A stretch of DNA of 64,000 nucleotides from Parasphingorhabdus cellanae (GTDB taxonomy: Bacteria; Pseudomonadota; Alphaproteobacteria; Sphingomonadales; Sphingomonadaceae). How positions within the stretch are numbered: the first letter of the stretch is position 1; each line of letters begins with the position of its first letter. Under the pieces are notes generated by a model. That model worked only from the letters and a program-made list of their open reading frames with translations, made no database searches and was not told the origin of the DNA. Made by a program: the position numbers and the translations under genes. Where the stretch lies: positions 62,001 to 126,000 of the forward strand of contig NZ_CP071794.1 of assembly GCF_017498565.1 (NCBI RefSeq), read 5' to 3'. Positions 62,474-64,000 of this stretch are shown in pieces.

Positions 62474-63828
62474 ACGACATCATGGTGTTTCCCCAAAAAA
62501 AACTGGCAAAGGCCCACAGCAGCAGTTCCTTGTTAGAGGCTCTACGCGAGGCGCCGCTTGTAGAGCAACGTGGTAAGCTGGTCAGTGTACTTGGAACATC
62601 GTTGCGGGTAAAAGGGGTGCGAGCACATATCGGTGATTTGTGTGAGATCAAGACGCCTGGTTCTAGTGAGATAGTCTCCGCTGAAGTTGTGGGCTTTAAC
62701 GACGGTTGCGCTATTCTAACACCGCTTGGGCCGGTTCGCGGCCTTGCTCCCGACAGTGAGATTATCTTGCGCGGTGGCCAGATGAAAGTGCCCTATGGTG
62801 ATCACTTGTTGGGCAGGGTCTATGACGCTGCGCTGCAACCGATCGATGGCCTTGGACCAGTTTCGCGCCAACCCGCACGTGGTTTGCGTGGCGAACCGCC
62901 AAACCCGATGGAGCGAGAACCCATTTCGGCGATTTTTGAAACGGGGGTACGCGCAATTGATGGATTAATGACGCTTGGGCAAGGACAACGCATCGGAATT
63001 TTTGCCGCAGCCGGTAGCGGGAAAAGCACTCTGCTTGGGATGTTAGCCCGTCATGCACAGGCCGATGCTTTCGTAATCGCCTTGATCGGGGAACGCGGTC
63101 GTGAAGTGCGCGAATTTGTCGAAGATGTACTAGGCCCGAAAGGGTTGGCTAAAGCGATTGTCATAGCCGCGACCTCCGACCGTCCTGCGATGGAACGGGT
63201 GCGGGCAGCCGAGGCGGCGACCGCAGTAGCCGAGGGCTTGCGTGATCAGGGCAAACAAGTGGTTTTGATGATGGACAGCGTCACGCGTTTCGCCCGCGCG
63301 CATCGCGAAATCGGTCTGGCCGCGGGCGAGCCGCCAGTCAGGCGAGGGTTTCCGCCGTCGATATTTGCCGAACTGCCGCAACTTTTTGAACGAGCGGGGA
63401 CAGCGCGAACGGGATCGATTACTGGTCTGTATACGGTGTTGCTGGAAGATGAGGATGGTGATCCCATTGGCGAGGAAGTGCGATCGCTTTTGGATGGCCA
63501 TATTCATCTGTCTCGCAAATTGGCTTCCAGCGGCCATTTCCCGGCGATTGACGTCCCCAATAGCTTGTCTCGACTAGCAGGGAGGCTGGTCGGTGCTGGT
63601 CAGGCTGAAGCAGCTAGACGTATGCGGGCCATGCTGTCCCGTTTGGCTGATATTGAACTGCTTATCCAGATGGGTGAATATCAACCGGGGCAAGACGCGC
63701 TTGCCGATACTGCATTGGCGGCGCGCGCTGGCATCAACAATTTTTTACGTCAGCCTATAGACGAAAAATCCAGTGCGGCAGAAAGTAGCGCTTTGATGCG
63801 CAACTTAACTGAGGCGGTCGATGCCTGA
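62470..63828 (+). CDS. sctN: Type III secretion ATPase SctN
   Basis: A 452-aa hexameric ATPase that strips chaperones and unfolds substrates. Walker A is [19 protein letters not shown], followed by VIALIGERGREVREFVED, Walker B VVLMMDSVTRFARAHREIGLAAGEPP and SIFAELPQLFERAG with TGLYTVLLEDED. The start MNDIMVF forms an ATGA overlap with sctL; an upstream in-frame start lies inside sctL and was rejected. FliI and SctN are close relatives, but the surrounding secretin, SctJ and SctI genes show it is the injectisome version. Confidence 0.97.
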   Translation: MNDIMVFPQKKLAKAHSSSSLLEALREAPLVEQRGKLVSVLGTSLRVKGVRAHIGDLCEIKTPGSSEIVSAEVVGFNDGCAILTPLGPVRGLAPDSEIILRGGQMKVPYGDHLLGRVYDAALQPIDGLGPVSRQPARGLRGEPPNPMEREPISAIFETGVRAIDGLMTLGQGQRIGIFAAAGSGKSTLLGMLARHAQADAFVIALIGERGREVREFVEDVLGPKGLAKAIVIAATSDRPAMERVRAAEAATAVAEGLRDQGKQVVLMMDSVTRFARAHREIGLAAGEPPVRRGFPPSIFAELPQLFERAGTARTGSITGLYTVLLEDEDGDPIGEEVRSLLDGHIHLSRKLASSGHFPAIDVPNSLSRLAGRLVGAGQAEAARRMRAMLSRLADIELLIQMGEYQPGQDALADTALAARAGINNFLRQPIDEKSSAAESSALMRNLTEAVDA

Positions 63829-64000
63829 GCTTGACTTCATAAGTTTGCAAAAAATTGGTGCTCTTCGCCGAAGGCGCAGCGAAAGGAAGCTGAAAGAGGC
63901 AAAAGCTGCTTTGATTGAAGCGGAAACAGCGCGAAATTTGGCCGCGCAAAATTTGGAAGACCACCAGAAGCAAATGCTTGCAGCTCAGCAACATAGCTAT
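63821..64000 (+). CDS. sctO: SctO/FliJ-like stalk protein (3' end outside window)
   Basis: The first 60 residues are visible before the window ends. The ATG overlaps the last codons of sctN by 8 bp. The sequence is highly charged and helical (ALRRRRSERKLKEAKAALIEAE and onward), predicting the coiled-coil hairpin of SctO/FliJ proteins, which form the stalk in the ATPase hexamer. Position directly after sctN is the standard place for sctO. Confidence 0.75.
   Translation, partial: MPELDFISLQKIGALRRRRSERKLKEAKAALIEAETARNLAAQNLEDHQKQMLAAQQHSY

Noticed and set aside
48741..63828. Flagellar export locus
   Set aside because: FliO and the gate proteins could suggest flagella, but the secretin SctC, the lipoprotein SctJ, the FHA-type SctD and the YscI-type rod protein are injectisome-specific, and no flagellin, hook or rod genes are present.

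Overview
The window comes from a sphingomonad-type alphaproteobacterium. Its GC content is moderate, and several features are typical of that group: a divL-type tyrosine pseudo-histidine kinase at the head of a tsaE-amgK-murU-addB-addA-trxA block, a ppiD-trpE pair facing tpiA, secG-pyrG, lolCD, argJ facing secA, and the short dispersed intergenic repeats seen in sphingomonads. Organism identity is inferred from gene content and synteny; no rRNA or tRNA gene is present.

Left part (1-21.0 kb): mostly housekeeping. A truncated DJ-1/PfpI gene is followed by trpE and ppiD (minus strand), tpiA, then an accessory stretch of about 4 kb lying between tpiA and secG. That stretch holds a small DUF2805-like gene, a Cys-repeat secreted protein, a second secreted protein and a PAS-LuxR-alpha/beta-hydrolase fusion whose catalytic serine is replaced. 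Next come secG, pyrG, a crp-like regulator, hsp20 (with a ROSE-like thermometer), lolCD, gpx, dnaE and an acyl-CoA ligase. Two sites matching the CRP consensus lie near crp and in the accessory stretch.

Middle part (21.0-44.2 kb): a repeat-rich intergenic region (a 204-bp palindromic element, a REP-like pair and copies of a 20-nt dispersed repeat), an orphan gene resembling part of a terminase-small-subunit-like family, and a moaB / radical SAM / tryptophan dioxygenase / kynureninase-like operon. After it comes the divL-trxA block (cell-cycle control, tRNA modification, peptidoglycan recycling, double-strand break repair), then an inositol-phosphatase family gene, a GST, argJ, a small secA leader ORF, secA and a TauE exporter.

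Right part (44.3-64.0 kb): a non-flagellar type III secretion (injectisome) locus. Minus-strand genes sctU-fliO-sctQ-sctR-sctS-sctT are divergent from plus-strand genes for a lytic transglycosylase, sctV, sctC, sctD, sctF-like, sctI, sctJ, sctK-like, sctL, sctN and sctO; the last gene runs off the window. Most adjacent genes overlap by 1-22 nt or lie within a few nt of each other. Two features stand out. One is a FliO-type protein, normally flagellum-specific, embedded in an injectisome operon. The other is a set of accessory genes next to sctT: a large protein with a C-terminal DNA/RNA non-specific nuclease domain followed by a probable immunity protein, a pentapeptide-repeat secreted protein and a truncated lipase-like protein. 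Together they suggest a type III system linked to toxin/effector cargo in a sphingomonad. Translocators, gatekeeper and chaperones would have to lie right of the window.
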